Shown here in pieces: positions 1 through 13,202 of a stretch of 64,000 bases of DNA (the stretch's first letter is position 1; each line of letters opens with the position of its first letter). The DNA is from Certhia americana. Its lineage: Eukaryota; Chordata; Aves; Passeriformes; Certhiidae. A program made the position numbers and the translations under genes. The stretch lies in contig CM031864.1 of the NCBI GenBank assembly GCA_018697195.1, positions 29,563,668-29,627,667 of the forward strand, given 5' to 3'. The notes beneath the pieces were generated by a model that saw nothing but the letters and a program-made list of their open reading frames with translations, had not been told where the DNA came from and ran no database searches.

Positions 1-1660
1 AGGTCTTTCTCTACCTGAAGGGTTCTATGATTCTCTGCTCTTCTAATTTGCATCCAGCTGAAGCCTCAGCCTGGGAAGTTGTGTCATGGCTTAAAGCAAA
101 GAAATCCATATGGGATCTCAGTAAGGTGAGGACTTGAAGTCAGTGGCATTGCTGCAAAGGGTGGAAAGCAGGAGGCCAAGTCACCAAATTTCTGCTACCA
201 ATGGTGCCAGCCAGAGGGGATTGTCCTGACATCCCAACACTTTGCAGCTACCTCTAGAGGAGTGTCACACTCCCCTGGTTTTTGGGGATGTCCTGAAGGG
301 AAGGTATGACAAGAGTCTGCTCAGCTCTGGGGATTCTAAAGGGCCGGGGAAAGAACATCTGCCTGCTGTAAGCTGGTGCCCTGGAGAGGGATCAGGCTGA
401 ATCCTGCAGGCCCTGTGTCAGGAAAACCACAGGGATAGAGCTTGTGTGGGGCTGCAGATGTCCTGGGAATGCCAGCTGAGCAGTGCCAGTCATTGGGGGG
501 TGGCTGGGACAGCCGGCAAGGGCAGCATGTCCCTGTGTGTGCTGGTGCTGCTCCACCCCAGGGAGAGGCTCAGCCCAGGGCTCCTTGCACAAACTGTTCG
601 TGTAGGCGAGGGCAGCCGGGTCTGGAGGCACGGAGCAGCCTGGGATGTCCCATGGCAGCTCTCCTGCAACAGCTGCTGGAGCTGGGCCGGGACCATGCTG
701 CAGCTGCCTGAGGGAAACTCCAGGAATTACAGCTCCCAGGGGTGAGGGCACTGCCAGGAGAGCAGCACCAGCTCAGCACCACAGGCTCTTCCCTACACAG
801 GGATGGGACAGCCAGTAAAGAGGTGTTATTTCTTAAAAAGGTGTCAGGGTGTGTTTTTCCTGTCCAGCTTGGGGATACAGGTGGGTTTTGCAGTAGGATG
901 AGGGTCCTCCTGGTGCAGGACAGCTCTGTGTTCATGAGGTTACAAGGTAGAGGCTGCCTGAGCTCCAGCGCAGCCTTTTAGGCCAAGAGGATGGGAAAGG
1001 GCAAGCAGGGAATGGGCAAGGGGGGCAGCCAGCTTTGCACCAGGGTTATAGGAGGGAGAACACCTTCAGGAGGGTGTTTGCTGAGGCATGGCCCTGGGCC
1101 TGTGGCAATTCCCATCCCTGCCAGTGATCTGAGCAGGGCAGTGATCAGTCCAGAGCGTCAGGGGTGACCTTCCCTACACTTTTCAAATCTCAGAGGAGAC
1201 TTCCCTGGAAGAACGACCAAGTTTTCTTTGGAGCAAAGATAATCTTCCCCTCCTCCCTCACTGCTGAATGCTCTGGCATTGCACCAAATAGCAAAGACAA
1301 CATGAAATACACCCTCATTTCCTTGGCCTCGCTTCCCAGCCATCTCCCAGCAAAGAGAAGCAACACAGCATCTGCGTTTCTAGCTGCAGCCTTCTTCCAG
1401 GGCAGAGTCTTTGTCGCTTTTTTTGGTGCCAAAAGCTTTGAAATCTGTTCTAGGCATAAAACAAGGAGCGAGCAGCAGAAGCAGCACTGCCTGTTAAGCC
1501 CTGCCTGCTGCTCGTAGTGTCCCAAAGGGCCTCCAGTTTGCTCAGGCTTTGAAGGTGCATCCCTGAGGCCACCAAGATCCCATGGCATTGCTCAGCTTCC
1601 CTCTTCAGTACGCATGGGGAGTGGAGCCACTCAAATCTCTTCCCTTCCAATTCTGTGGGG

Positions 1661-1677
1661 AAAAAAAAAAAAAAAAA
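1661..1677 (+). repeat. Poly(A) run, 17 bases
   Basis: Uninterrupted A17. No retroposon body is recognisable upstream. Confidence 0.9.
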
Positions 1678-3610
1678 GGCTAGGATAAGGATGTTGGCTC
1701 TGCCTCACTGGAAGCTGCTGGCCACAGCCACAATGTTGAGTCAAATGTATGGGCTAAGCAGATTTGGGAGAAGCTGATCAGCAGGGAGTGATCCTGCTGG
1801 TGTATGCCAGGCCATTTCCTCCAGAAGCTGGAAGCAAGATGGGATCAGAGGCATGTATGGTATCCACTATGCCTTCATCACACCAGCTCCTCATCTTCCT
1901 CCCTGTCTTCTTGCAAAGCAACTCAGAAGCCAGAGAAGTGGCTCTCCCCATCTCCAGTCCCTTGGATTGCTGCAGGGACCTTCCCAGGACATTGCTCTCA
2001 GCTCCTCCTTGGCTGATGGTGTGATGAACGGGGATAACACTGGGAACAGCTCCCACCTATTTGCTGTGGGCTTGCAGAGGACACGAGGGGATGGACCCAC
2101 CTTACACACAGGAGTGTCTAGATTGGGAGGATGGGGAAAGCAGAGGATTTATTAAATCCTTTGGAGGGAGGATTTAGAGTCTGCTGAACATGCCTAGTCA
2201 GGAGGAAATTATTCAGTGGTGGGCTGAATAATTTTCGGCTTTGGTATCTCATGCTGCCCATTCCTTTGCACTTCACTGAGCCTCCCTTCCAGCCACCCTT
2301 CTGAGCTCAGGAGCTGTAAATCTCTGCCATTAGCCCCAGGATTCCCATGCCCTCCTGTTTGCCACCTTCTGCCCTGGACACTCAGGGCAGAGGATTAAAG
2401 AGGGAAGTAAAATTAACAGGAGGGAATGACGTGCTGGACAGGACTCAGGTGGGGCCTCTGTGATGGGGCAGGAGAGGTTCCAGAGGTCAGATGCCACGTC
2501 TGGGTGTCAGAATGGGAAGAGGTGTGAAGATTGGCATGGGGATGTGCGTGCAGGCATATTTATTGCCTCTTTAGGGTTGCCTTACAGTTAAAATTTATGG
2601 TACATCTTCTCTTCCAGCAGCATTTCCAGGATCCAGCTCTTGTTACTAGGACTGCAAAGATGACTCTGGAAAATGGCACACAGTGAATTTCCCCCCAGCC
2701 TTGGCACTGGGGTGAGGTTTTCCTCTGCTCTGCCCTCTCCTCCCTGCTCTCATCCCTCCTGCTTGTTTTCCACGTCCTGCAGAGCCAGCTGAGCAACATG
2801 CTATAATATTTTCTTCCAAATGAAGCTTCCTGAAGTAGTAAAAAAGGGAAAATGTGGTTAGTGTTGCAAATGAGAAATGTCCATGCCCTACTGCTCTAGC
2901 CCATGCACTCCCCTTCCCTGCAGATAGGTCTGGGAAAGTCACCCTGGTCCCCCATTCATCCCCAGTTGTGCCCATGGGTCTGGGGGAGATGGAGGAGCAC
3001 TGTGCAACACCAGGCCCTAGTGACAACCTCCAGGTGAGCCTCCTGCTCCTCTGGGCTGCAAACAGAAGGTTTGAAGCCTCTGTTTGCAACCCCTCTTTTG
3101 CCCTCCTGGTGTCACCTGGTCACTACTTAGGCAGATGGTACAGAGGGAAGGAAGAGTTTCTCAGTGTTAAACCCAAGGGTGGTGTGGATCGTGCCAGGAA
3201 GGCACCAGCTGAGCATTTTGTACACCTTTGACTGGTGCCATGACAGGACACAGTGGCTTCAGAGAGAAATCAATGACCACCAGGAGCAGCCTCTGAGCCC
3301 CAACATGGGAGCTGACTCCACGCCCAAAAATCCTGTGGTAAATTCCTCATGAACCTCTTTAGGAACTGGACTGCTCCATGGCCAAATACCACCTTCACCA
3401 CTGCAAAACTGCTCATCCTCAGGGTGTTTGCACATCAGTGAAGAGCTGCTGACATTCCTCCTTTCCTGCTGAGCACCGAGCACTGGGCAGAGTCTTCTCC
3501 TGAGGTCCCTGTGGCTCCCCATCCACGCTCAGCTAATCTGCAGGATTACAGTCCTTATATTTAACTGGATTAGATGACTGTTTCTGCAGTTACTGTTACT
3601 GTTTTGCACT

Positions 3611-3652
3611 GGCCATATTTATAGGGTGCTCTGGTCATATTTATAGGGCTGC
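3611..3652 (+). repeat. 22-bp tandem duplication with MEF2-like core
   Basis: Two 22-bp units each contain CATATTTATAGGG. The core differs by one base from the MEF2 consensus YTAWWWWTAR. Confidence 0.85.
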
Positions 3653-3846
3653 AGAATCAAGTTACAACTTTAAGGGCTGCAGCCCTCTAGGTCACAGCAA
3701 CCCTGGATAAAGTGGAGGAGCATCACCTATCAGTGCCAGCACTTCCAGGGTGGCACAACAAACAGAAAACAACTCCCCAGTGGAGTGTACTGAAATCTGC
3801 TTTGGGGGAACAGGCCCAGGGAGACAACCTTAAACCCTGAAAGGAG

Positions 3847-4284
3847 TGATGCCTAGAGAGGCTGATTGGAACAGAGAATTGATAGAGTGAAAAGAATAAA
3901 GTAGGTACTTATTGAAAGGCCTTCAAAGGATACACCTTGGGCAGTACAAGAGCCTGGCCAGGGCTACACCCAAGATGGACCCAAGATGGGCTCTGAGTCA
4001 TGAGTTTTTACACTTTTATAAGTTTTGATCCATTTTCATATTGGGGTCAATTGTCCAATTACAGCTTCAGATCATGAAGTCCCATCCTCCTGGATTGCCC
4101 CCTTCACTTTGCCATTGTTTATTCTCTTTGGGTAACAGTTGTCCCTGATTCTCAGGCTGGAAAACGATTGTTTTTTCTAACTACCCTATGAAGAGAACTT
4201 ACTAACACTTAGTGTGAAGCTCAGAGTCCCACACCAAGTCAGCACAGAATCTGAGAAACATGAAATCTAAAACTTAAGGCATCA
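3847..4284 (-). mobile_element. Solo endogenous retrovirus LTR, copy 1
   Basis: 438 bp with inverted ends TGATGCC and GGCATCA. Read on the minus strand it has a TATAAAAG box (4021-4013) followed by the polyadenylation region, here a decayed AATAAG. It aligns along its length with the elements at 63,335 and 12,218. No internal retroviral genes are seen on either side. Flanks do not show a clean target duplication (GGAG versus GGGA), so it is probably old. Confidence 0.85.
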
Positions 4285-4838
4285 GGGACAGTTCCCAGGG
4301 CCCCTTGGGGTTCCTTTGCCCCCAGCCTGGCACTTTGGGGAGCTGCCAGCCCTGGAGCTGCCGTTACTGTGGCGGCAGTAAACACCTTCCTGCGTCTGGT
4401 CAAAGTCCAGTCCCACATCCTGCGTGCCAGAGCAACCCTGCTGACGCTGGATGGAAGCCTTTCTGCTCCTGGAGGGAACAAGGCAACCCCTCTGCTCCTC
4501 CTGATCCATGTCCAGGGTATCCATGTGGAGCTGGAGAATAAAGCCCACAATGACACTGATTCAGCCCCAGCTAAATGTTGGCTTTCACTTTGCACAGGCC
4601 TTGCTGGGCTGGACACCCTCCTTTGTGCAGAGGATGTCCCTGATGGCACACACTCTCTTAGCTGGACTTAAGGATGATGAATATTGCAGCATATTAAGCA
4701 AACAAGCCCCCTTTCAGCAGGATCTGTTTGACTGCAGCTGATCTCAACCACGCTGCACGTTCTGAGGAGCTAAAATTAGCTGTGTTCCCATGCAGAGGCT
4801 GTGCTGGAGCTGTGCTTGGAGCATCACAGCTTTAGGAG

Positions 4839-4865
4839 CTGCTGCTGCTGCTGCTGCTGCTGCTG
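4839..4865 (+). repeat. (CTG)9 triplet repeat
   Basis: Nine perfect CTG units in non-coding DNA. Confidence 0.95.
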
Positions 4866-5832
4866 GTTTGGGTGTGAGTGCATAGGGGTGAGCAGCCCTT
4901 GTCCCAAACAAATGAATTTTTTCAAAAGCCACTTGCCTAAAGGCAAGGGTGGGTGAAATGAATAACCTTTGTGCAACAGTTTGAGATAAAAATGCTGCTC
5001 ACAGGGGCTTGTGGAGCATCTCCTGCCTCATTGCAGCCCCAGGATGCATGGAAAGACTTGCAAAGCCCCCACTGACTCAGTCTCCATGCTGCCCCAAATC
5101 CACAATCCCAGCAAAGGAAATTCCACATCTTTCCTTCGTGTCTGGCTGCTTGCAGATGACTGTGGGATGAAGAAAGTCACCTCCATTGCTTGGCATCCTG
5201 CATAACGCCCAGCAGGGACCATCCCTGGGGACAGGGAGTCCCAAATAAGCTCTTTGTAAACAATGAGGAACTCCAGCACATGCACGAAAAATAAAGGAAG
5301 CATCAGGCAGCAGATAAATCAGCTGCAGTGCTCCCTGGCCCGACGGAGCCCTGATTTGTGGCCTGACCTCGGCCACACTCGCTGGACTCCTCAGCCCCCA
5401 GCTCTCCTGGCTGGAAAACCAAGGAGAATAAAAAAGCAGGATGCCAAGGCTGAGCTTAGCCTTCCCTTCTGCAGATAAATCACTTGGAGATGAGGAAATT
5501 GGCTCTGTGTGTTTGCCAACAACTCACTCACGGCGTGCCAGGCCTGGCCGAGCAGGGAATCTGTGCAGGTTGCACGGCCGAGGTGTGAGGATGAGCAAAC
5601 ACTCTTTTCTAAAGTCATCCTCATGGGGAGCAGGTGGAGAGTTATCCCAAAGTCCCCAGCAGCACCGTGGCACCCAGGGAGAGGGAGCAGGATGTGAAGC
5701 AGCCATGTGCAAAGGTGAGAGTGGAGGGACCCTCCCCATTCTGCCCTGCAATATTTGGGTCACACCAACACTCTCCATCACTGCACAGCTACCAGGAGAG
5801 CTGCATAAATCGCTTAAAAATAAAAAATGCAA

Positions 5833-5878
5833 GGTCTTTTTACAAGCATTTCCCCGGTCTTTTTACAAGCATTTCCCC
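5833..5878 (+). repeat. Perfect 23-bp tandem duplication
   Basis: Two identical 23-bp copies, each starting GGTCTTTTTACAAGC and ending in CCCC. Confidence 0.95.
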
Positions 5879-6654
5879 ATCACTAGTTCAGTGGTGGTGT
5901 GTTTTTCCATTCTGTGCAAGAAATCTACTTTTTGATCCCTTACACCCCACACTATATTTTTGGAAACAGAGTTGGTGTCCAACAACCTTGCCAATATTCT
6001 CAGGCTAGATGAGGTGTAGTATAAAGGCACATGCAGCTTGCTTTCCCTTCTCCAGCTGATGGGAAGTCAGGAAGGGTGATATGTTTTAGCTGAGGAAGTA
6101 AATCAGCCAGAGAAGCAGGCTGAACTCATGGATATTGAAGCACAACAAGTGTCAGTCTTTTTTGACAGTAAAGAGCCTGTCTAGAGGCACCTTTGGCACC
6201 TGCAAGGCTTGATTTGGGGCGTCTCAGTGATCAACTGCTTAACGGAGAAAGCTCAAGGAGGCAGAGAGTAGGAATTGCACCTTTCCCATCCCCGTTTCCC
6301 TGGCGGCTCCCGGCAGCAGGAGCAGTTTGCTGCGGCTCCTGTTCCCACCTATTCTGGAGCTGAAGCCGTGGAAACAAACGGAGGCTGATTACGCCCCGCT
6401 CCCAGGAATGGTGTGGATGTGAGAAGCAGCAGAAAAACTTGCTCACTTGGTGTTTTTCTGAGTGCCTGCCAGAGCTGCATCTGCTCCTCGGCCGACGCAG
6501 CGCGGGATCGCTGCCTGGCTGCTAGAAGAGAAGAATTTGAATAATTTCTGTCACATGGAGGAAGAGGGAGCAGAGACCCACCCTGATGGCCTCTGGGAGC
6601 TGAAAACTGATGCTTGTGTTCATTGACTGCCATATAAGATACAACAATGTATGG

Positions 6655-6722
6655 ATTTTTTTTAATTTTTTTTGTGGTTTTTGGGGGTTTTTGTTTGTTT
6701 GTTTGGGGTTTTTTTTCCCTTT
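6655..6722 (+). repeat. T/G-rich low-complexity tract
   Basis: Runs of T mixed with GTTT units. Confidence 0.85.
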
Positions 6723-8649
6723 TAGAGTAATGCTTTCCAAAATGGTTATTATTTCAGGGGGCTGAGCTTGAAAGGGCTCTGGGGCTGTGTGTCTTTTAGG
6801 AACCTTGAATCCTTTATTGAGCAGGTTCTAAAACCCTACTCCTGGTGCTCCACTGCGGGAGTATAAATCAAATCCCCCTCTTCTCTCTCACTTATATGCC
6901 CTGAGTCTCCTTATTCCCTGCTTTTATACATGGAGATGTGTGTATGGATCAAGTCTCCTCCCAAATGGACTATTCTGAGTACTGGGCCACATAAAAGGCA
7001 GAAATATCCAATAAAATCAGACCTGGTGAAACCAAATGAAGTAAAAAAGCTACAGGCAGAAAACCTCTGCAGAACTGCAGCAAGAGCTGCTGAGAGGTTT
7101 TCTGCAGTCCCACCTCCCCAGCCTCAGCAGATCCTCTTGCTTGTGGTCTGTCTTGGAACAGGGAGGGAAGGAAGAGCATGAACAGATGTGATTCCTCAGG
7201 AAGGAGGCACCTGGGTTCATGGTGAGGAGACCCTCAGGACCTTCCAAACACTGAGCTGGGAGAGCCTTCTGCTGCTCTTTCCCACTCCTTTCTTCCCATC
7301 TCTCAGCACCACCTCTTCGGAGAGCTGGGACCAGTTTAAACCCATTTATTTGAAGACAAGGAGGGAGGAAGTTGGAGAAATACAATTACTGGGTTGGTGA
7401 TTTATCTCCTGCGAGTTTCCCAGGGTGCAGCATGTCTGCAGGAACAAAAATCACCATTCATCTGGCCCAGATAATTCCATGAACAGCTCTAGGGATGAAA
7501 TAGAGCCATTCCCAAGGGGGTGCCTGTGTTTTGATACAGCTGCTCCCTCTGGGATGAGCCGTGCTCTGTGCAGGACAGACCTCAGCACCGCAAAACAGGC
7601 CCTTTCTTTATCCCCTTTAACCAGGGAAGGGGCTGGGGGATCCACTGGGATCCCAGTGGCACTTGCTCAGGCTCTCTGCTCAGCCTCCAATCCCTAGAGA
7701 CATGCTGGTTGTGTTTGGAGGCTGGGAGGGGTGTGGGTCTCTGAGCTGAGCTGTGTCTTTATGTCGAGTGTTTTAAATTGCACTTAAAAAATGTGATATT
7801 AAAAAAATAGCATTTAATTAAGAGGATCCCAAGGCCTGGTCTGGCCAGGGGTAGGGAGTGGAGCTGGGGGCATAACTGGGGTATAACAAGCAGTAAAACA
7901 TAATCCTGGGATTACAGGCAATTAGCACCATGGGTATGTCCATGCCACCCTGCACTCCCTGTCTGCAAGGTTTGGGATAAAACAGATAGACTGGATTGTG
8001 CCTCCAGCCCAAGCTCATCCCAAATCCCTGGGTTTGGGCTAAGGCAGGATTAGACCCGAGCTGAGTTCCTGCAACACGTTGGCATCACAGTTCCTTAGGG
8101 AATACAATACCTGGGTGACTCCAAGAAACATTGGTCTGGATGTGAGTGGGGGAGAGCTGTTGGCAGTGGCAGGAGGTGGAGGAGAGATGTTCCAGAGGGG
8201 CAGGATGGAAACAGGAGAATGTGAGCTGCTGCCAGGGCTCTGCTGGGTAAGGCTGAGCTGCCCAGCGTGTGCCCTGTGCCTACCTGCATGGCTCAGCCCA
8301 CCCTAGGTGGGAGCAGGCAGCACCAGGCATGGTCCAGGCTGCTTTCCAGACCCGTGGATTCCAGCTGGAGTGGGTGCCTCCTCCCCAGAGCAAGTCACAT
8401 CCACCCTGGCCTGCCAAACAAACCCCCCAGCGGCACTGAGAGGTCACAGTACTGGGTGTGCAGGCAGCCAGACTGTGCCACAGCAGCATCCACTCCTCTG
8501 AGATGGAGACAGCACAGCCCACTGCAGCCATTCCCTCCTGGTCTGGAAAATGGAAAATTCCCCACCAATGAAATGGGGAATTCAGGGAGCCATCGGTGCT
8601 GACTCGCCAAGGAGGCATCAGGTCACAGCAGATGATGCAACTTTCCCTG

Positions 8650-8716
8650 GGTTGGAACTAGACGGTCTTTGAGGTGACTTTTAGTCCAAACCATTCAACA
8701 AATCCGTGATTCCATG
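8650..8716 (+). mobile_element. CR1 LINE, 3' tip
   Basis: Short fragment matching the CR1 end (GTTGGAACTAGACGGTCTTT... then CCAAACCATTC), finishing in a degenerate ATTCCATG tail. Confidence 0.8.
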
Positions 8717-8959
8717 CCACAATCCTTCTCTGGCCCTACAGCCCTGTGCGAGCTGCACCCCTCAAACAGCTCAGGCTGTTTTCTTGAGGAAGGGCATTTA
8801 AAAACCCCCCGGGATTTCCCCAAGGGACTGGCTGCCACCGAGCGGGTGTCCAGGAGAGGGCAGGGTGAGCCGCCACACCGCAGCACAGCACCTGCATTTT
8901 GGGTCTTGCCGAGGCGTTATTTCCAGCCCAGACACAGCTTTGCCTTTTCTGCATCTATT

Positions 8960-9082
8960 CCCTTTTTTTTTCTTTCTTTCTTTTTTTTTCTTTCATTCTT
9001 TTTTTCTTTTTTTGTTTGTTTTGTTTTGGGGTTTGGGGTTTTTTTAATTTTGGGGGGTTTTTTTGTTTCGTTTGTTTGTTTC
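8960..9082 (+). repeat. T-rich pyrimidine tract with GTTT units
   Basis: About 120 bp of TTTC, poly-T and GTTTG motifs. Confidence 0.9.
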
Positions 9083-11869
9083 CCGAGCTTCAACACCACT
9101 GAAGCTCTGAGGTTTGTTCCTTTCCTAGTCCCTGCCAGCACCTTGTTTACAGGGTGTTTCTGGTGCTGAGCCACCGCGGCTGCTCTTTGGAGAGGTGACA
9201 GAGGTGACATGTGCCTCGGCAGGGCGGAGAGAATGCCCTGCGTTAATCCAGGGATCATTTGGAGGAACGTTGCCCTTCCAGGAAAAACAGGCAGCTGTGG
9301 TCACCGTCCTGCCACCGAGCTGCGGGTTTGCTGTGGGCTCTGCCCCATCCCGAGGTTCTGGAGCAGTCCCAGGAGCTCAGGGGGGCAGCGGGGGAGTTGG
9401 CATCACCCCAAGAGGGTCAGCACACACCCCAGGCAGCTCAGATTTAGGCAGTGTGGAAAACACCCTGTGCTGGGCAGCCCAGACCAAACTGGGAGGTGGA
9501 GAAAGCAGCTGGGGAGCTGAGGAGGATGATGGAGGGAGGTTTTCTGCGAGCAGGGATAGAGCAGCAGCAAGCTAGGAGAGGGTCACTGAGCAGCACAGAG
9601 GAGGGCACTTTCCTAGCACTGCTTTCTCCAGAAATAACACCCTTCCCCAGACACTCTGGAGACTCCTCTGGCCTTGTACTGGCCCCAGCCTGTTAATGTT
9701 TAACCCCTGGACAGGGACAGCATGTTGCAGCCAGCAGGGAGGTGGTGTCAGCCTGTGGGGACAGTGGTGGGTGGCTGGACAGGGACACGAGGTCACCTCC
9801 CCATGCCGTGGGACCCCCATGGCCTCGTGCCATCAGCAGCACCTGGCTCCTGCGCTGCTTCCTAAACCCCAGGGCTTGGAGGGAGGTGACTTCGCCACCA
9901 GGGAAGAGTTCACTTGGGAAAGGGGCTGCTGGGGCTGTGGGATGTGGGATTCCTTGGCTTCACTGGGGGAGAAAGGGGGAGGATGCTGGGTCAGCTTCCC
10001 CCGTGAAGCTCAAAGCTCAGCAGGCAGAGCCTTGGGGTGGTGCACGGTGTGAACCCCGTGTGTTTGTGCACAACAGACCCCTCTTCCCCCAGGAACATCA
10101 TCCCAGGCCTTCCAGGGGTGGTTGGTGCCATGGTTTAGGGTGAGCTCTGGAGTGTTGGGGGAAAAAAACCCCACAACTTCCTTGTACGCAAACAAAGCTT
10201 GACTTTATTGCCTTTAAAGTGCAACCAGCACAAACAGTGGCAAAAGTGCAAACACTGATAATGCTCAGAACATTCTGAGCTGTGCAAACAAGTTGGAGGT
10301 GGGGGACTGTGTTGAAATGAAGGGGTGAAGAGGCCGGGAGGAAGAAAGGTCCCTGCCCCAGCAGCCCCCCAGGCCCCTCATTCCCTTTCCCGAGGTGCCC
10401 CAGGCAGTGATGCTGACTCTGTGTTGGGGTGGGAGCAGCCTCAGGCTGAGCAGGGCTGAATGGGAGCCTCCCAGAGCACAAACCCCCATTGAGTCGGGAT
10501 GCAGATGTGGTTACAACATTTTTAGCCCCAGCCCTAGGCTGTGTCCTGCCCTGGCAGAGGGAAGAGCTCCAGAGCCACCCCCCCAGAGCTGCTGGGACAA
10601 AGCAGAACCACGCATCCCTTGCTGCCCACACAGAGCATCTCTCCCTGTTTCAGATGCCTTGTGGTGGTCAGAATGTTGCCCCTGCCTTGCTTTATTCCCG
10701 TTTTCCCCCATCTCACCTCCTTTTAGCTGCATTACACTCACCTGGACCCTCTTGAGCCTTGCTTAGCATTTTCTGTCCTATCCAGCTCTCCAAGGCCTCC
10801 TCCAGGTGATGAGCCAGAGGTGGCTGCTCTATATCCCATCTTGCCTGGTGGCACAAATCCCTGTTTCCCATCCCTCTGGGTCCCTCAGACCCCTCTGGAT
10901 AGGGGAGGATGGTGCACAAAAGTCTCTGTCCTGGCAGAAGTGAGATTGTCTACAGGGAACCAGAGCACCCGTGCCATAGAGAGAGATAAAAATCCAGCTC
11001 CTCAGGAGATATTTTAGCCTTCTACCTCTTATTCCTTAGGATTACCGACCAGGCTGGCAAAAGCAGGCCACTGCAAGAGTGATGAAAGGAAGAAAAAGAT
11101 CACTGGAGAATCAGGCAGGATGCAGGGACCTCAGCCCCACTGGATCCCAATGCACCAGAGAATCCTCCCAGGCTGTTTTTGCTGTCAGGCTGGGAGGGGA
11201 AGAGGTGCCTGGAATTAGGGCAGCCCTATCTCAATGCTCCAGCTGATGGATTCCCACCAGATGGGCATTTTTGGGAAACCAGGGACACAACAAGCCTTTC
11301 CCTCACTACTTGAGATCAAGCCAACCTCCAGCACCGGCGTTTGTTTTCATACAGCCAGGAAGACCAGAATATTGGGAGGAATTAATGTCCTTGCCAGACC
11401 TACCCAAAACCAGCCAGTTCAGCATGTTACTGAGGGTTGGGACAGGCAAACAAAATGAGGATCCACTTGCTTTTGTAAAGCTTGGGAAAACAAGCTGGAG
11501 TACAGTACATAATGTAACAAAAAATAGATGTACTGGGCTGAGTTCAGTTGCTTTGGGACAAAGTGATCTGGTTTTCAAATTTTTTATAAAGCCAAAGCTT
11601 CCTTTACTTTTGCTTCTAGATCTGCCAAGTCCCTTCTGAGTGAAGTTTTGGGGATTTTCCCAGCTGGACTCCATGTCTGGTAGGAGAGGCCAGGAGTGCC
11701 TGCAGCGGCCCCGTCTGGGGGCAGAGAGGTGACAAACGTCAGATGTGACATCTGGGCTAGTGTTGGCCCAGTGTGGCTTGTGGATATAACCAAGGCTGGA
11801 GGCCAAAAGCAGTAAGTGATTAGAGGAAAACAGGAGTTTTCTCAGTTGTGTGCTGGGTGCTGTTGAATG

Positions 11870-12084
11870 GCTTCAGCTTGACAGAGGGCAGGTTTAGATG
11901 GGATACTGGGAAGAAATCCTTCCCTGTGAGGGTGGGGAGGTGTGGCTGCCCCATCCCTGGAAGTCTCCAAGGCCAGGTTGGATGGGGCTGGGAGCAACCT
12001 GGGATAGTGGAAGCTGTCCCTGCTGTGGCAGGAGGTGGAACTGGATGATCTTTTTTGTCCCTTCCAATCCAAACCCTTCCATGG
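11870..12084 (+). mobile_element. CR1 LINE, 3' end
   Basis: Carries the CR1 blocks in order: GGTTTAGATGGGATACTGGG, CATCCCTGGAAGT, GGTTGGATGGGGCTGGGAGC, and GGAACTGGATGATCTTTT before CCTTCCA. 5'-truncated, as is usual for CR1. Confidence 0.88.
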
Positions 12085-12217
12085 CATGTGGGTGACACTC
12101 CCATGAGAGGGACATTCAAGGAAGAAGCCAGACAAAGTGCTCCCTGAGTGCTTGATGCTCACAGGTTTTGATGCAAGCTGTTATTCCCTTTATGAGCTCT
12201 TTCTCTCCTGCTGCTAA

Positions 12218-12654
12218 TGATGCCTTAGATTTTAGCTATTATATTTTTTAGACTGTGCTGTTTCAGTGAGTAGTTTTAGGTTTCATATTTGGTGCTACTA
12301 AGCTCTCTTCACAGAGTAAATATACAAAATTATTCCTTTCTCTAGTTTGGTACCAAAGACAATTTTCAAGCCCAAGAACGAAAACAATGGTGAAGTGAGA
12401 AGAAAAATCAAGGAGGATGGAGCTTCATAACCTGAAGCTATGGTTGTATAATTAATTCTAATATGCTAATAAATTAGAACTTATAAAAAATGACCCAGGT
12501 GTCCATATTGTGACCACTTTAGAGTGCCTCTTGAGTGTGGTCTGGCTGGACTCTTGCGTGGCCCAAGAGTACCCATTAAAACCTTTTAATAAATACCTAC
12601 TTTATCCTTCGCCCTGTCTAATCTCTATTCTAAGTCAGCCTCCAGAAGGCATCA
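12218..12654 (+). mobile_element. Solo endogenous retrovirus LTR, copy 2
   Basis: 437 bp with ends TGATGCC and GGCATCA. It has TTATAAAA at 12481 and AATAAA at 12588-12593, so it reads on the plus strand. The first 100 and last 70 bases closely match the other two copies; the middle is more diverged and AT-rich. No target duplication could be recognised. Confidence 0.82.
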
Positions 12655-13145
12655 CTCACCCCAAACACTTTCCTCCCCAAAAAATCACAATGAGCATCAC
12701 ACAAGCCCCAGGAGCCCCATTTCCCCCCAGCCCTGCCCCACAGGCTGCCAGGAGCAGCTGTACCTCACCTGCGGGGTGCTGGAAGCTGCCAGGCCTAAAA
12801 TGCTCACAGCTCCCCAAGGAGCAGCAGAGCTATTTTAGAGGCATCAAAATTGCAGCAGCCGAAATTATTTCCTGCATTAAGCTATTTAAGCATCTGGCTG
12901 TGCAGGTACAAAAGCAGCTCGCTTAGAAAAAATGCTTTTCTCCTGCTAACTGTCTTCAGTTTTCCCACGGACACGGCTTTCTCTGTGCTGCTGGGATTCG
13001 GGGAAATAACCTGCTTTTGGTGAGCGTGTTTGGGATGGCACAGGATGGCAGCCAGGCCACCACGGCCCTGGAGCACTTGGCACGCTGGGAATCCACCTGC
13101 AGAGAGGAGCAGCCGAGTTGGTGCCCTCCCCAGCAGGAAGCCCGT

Positions 13146-13202
13146 GTCCCAGCTCTTGTCCCAGCCCATGTCCCAGCTCTTGTCCCAGCCTGTGTCCCAG
13201 CC
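13146..13202 (+). repeat. 12-bp minisatellite, 4.75 copies
   Basis: Units alternate GTCCCAGCTCTT with GTCCCAGCCCAT or GTCCCAGCCTGT, so the higher-order period is 24 bp. Confidence 0.92.

Larger units (their letters stand above)
1..3846. other. Intergenic, no gene seen
   Basis: Short open frames occur on both strands without domain signatures or convincing splice sites. Contents noted separately: an A17 run and a 22-bp duplication. Nothing else stands out. Confidence 0.6.
4285..12217. other. Intergenic, no gene seen
   Basis: Holds a CTG repeat, a 23-bp duplication, two T-rich tracts and two CR1 fragments. At 10,204-10,209 an AATAAA on the minus strand follows A/T-rich, UTR-like sequence, but no exon is linked to it. 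No coding sequence could be supported. Confidence 0.55.

Noticed and set aside
8960..9082. Poly(T) tract as the tail of a reversed retroposed gene copy
   Set aside because: No coding or UTR-like body was recognisable beside it, and the mixed TTTC/GTTT content suggests simple repeat.
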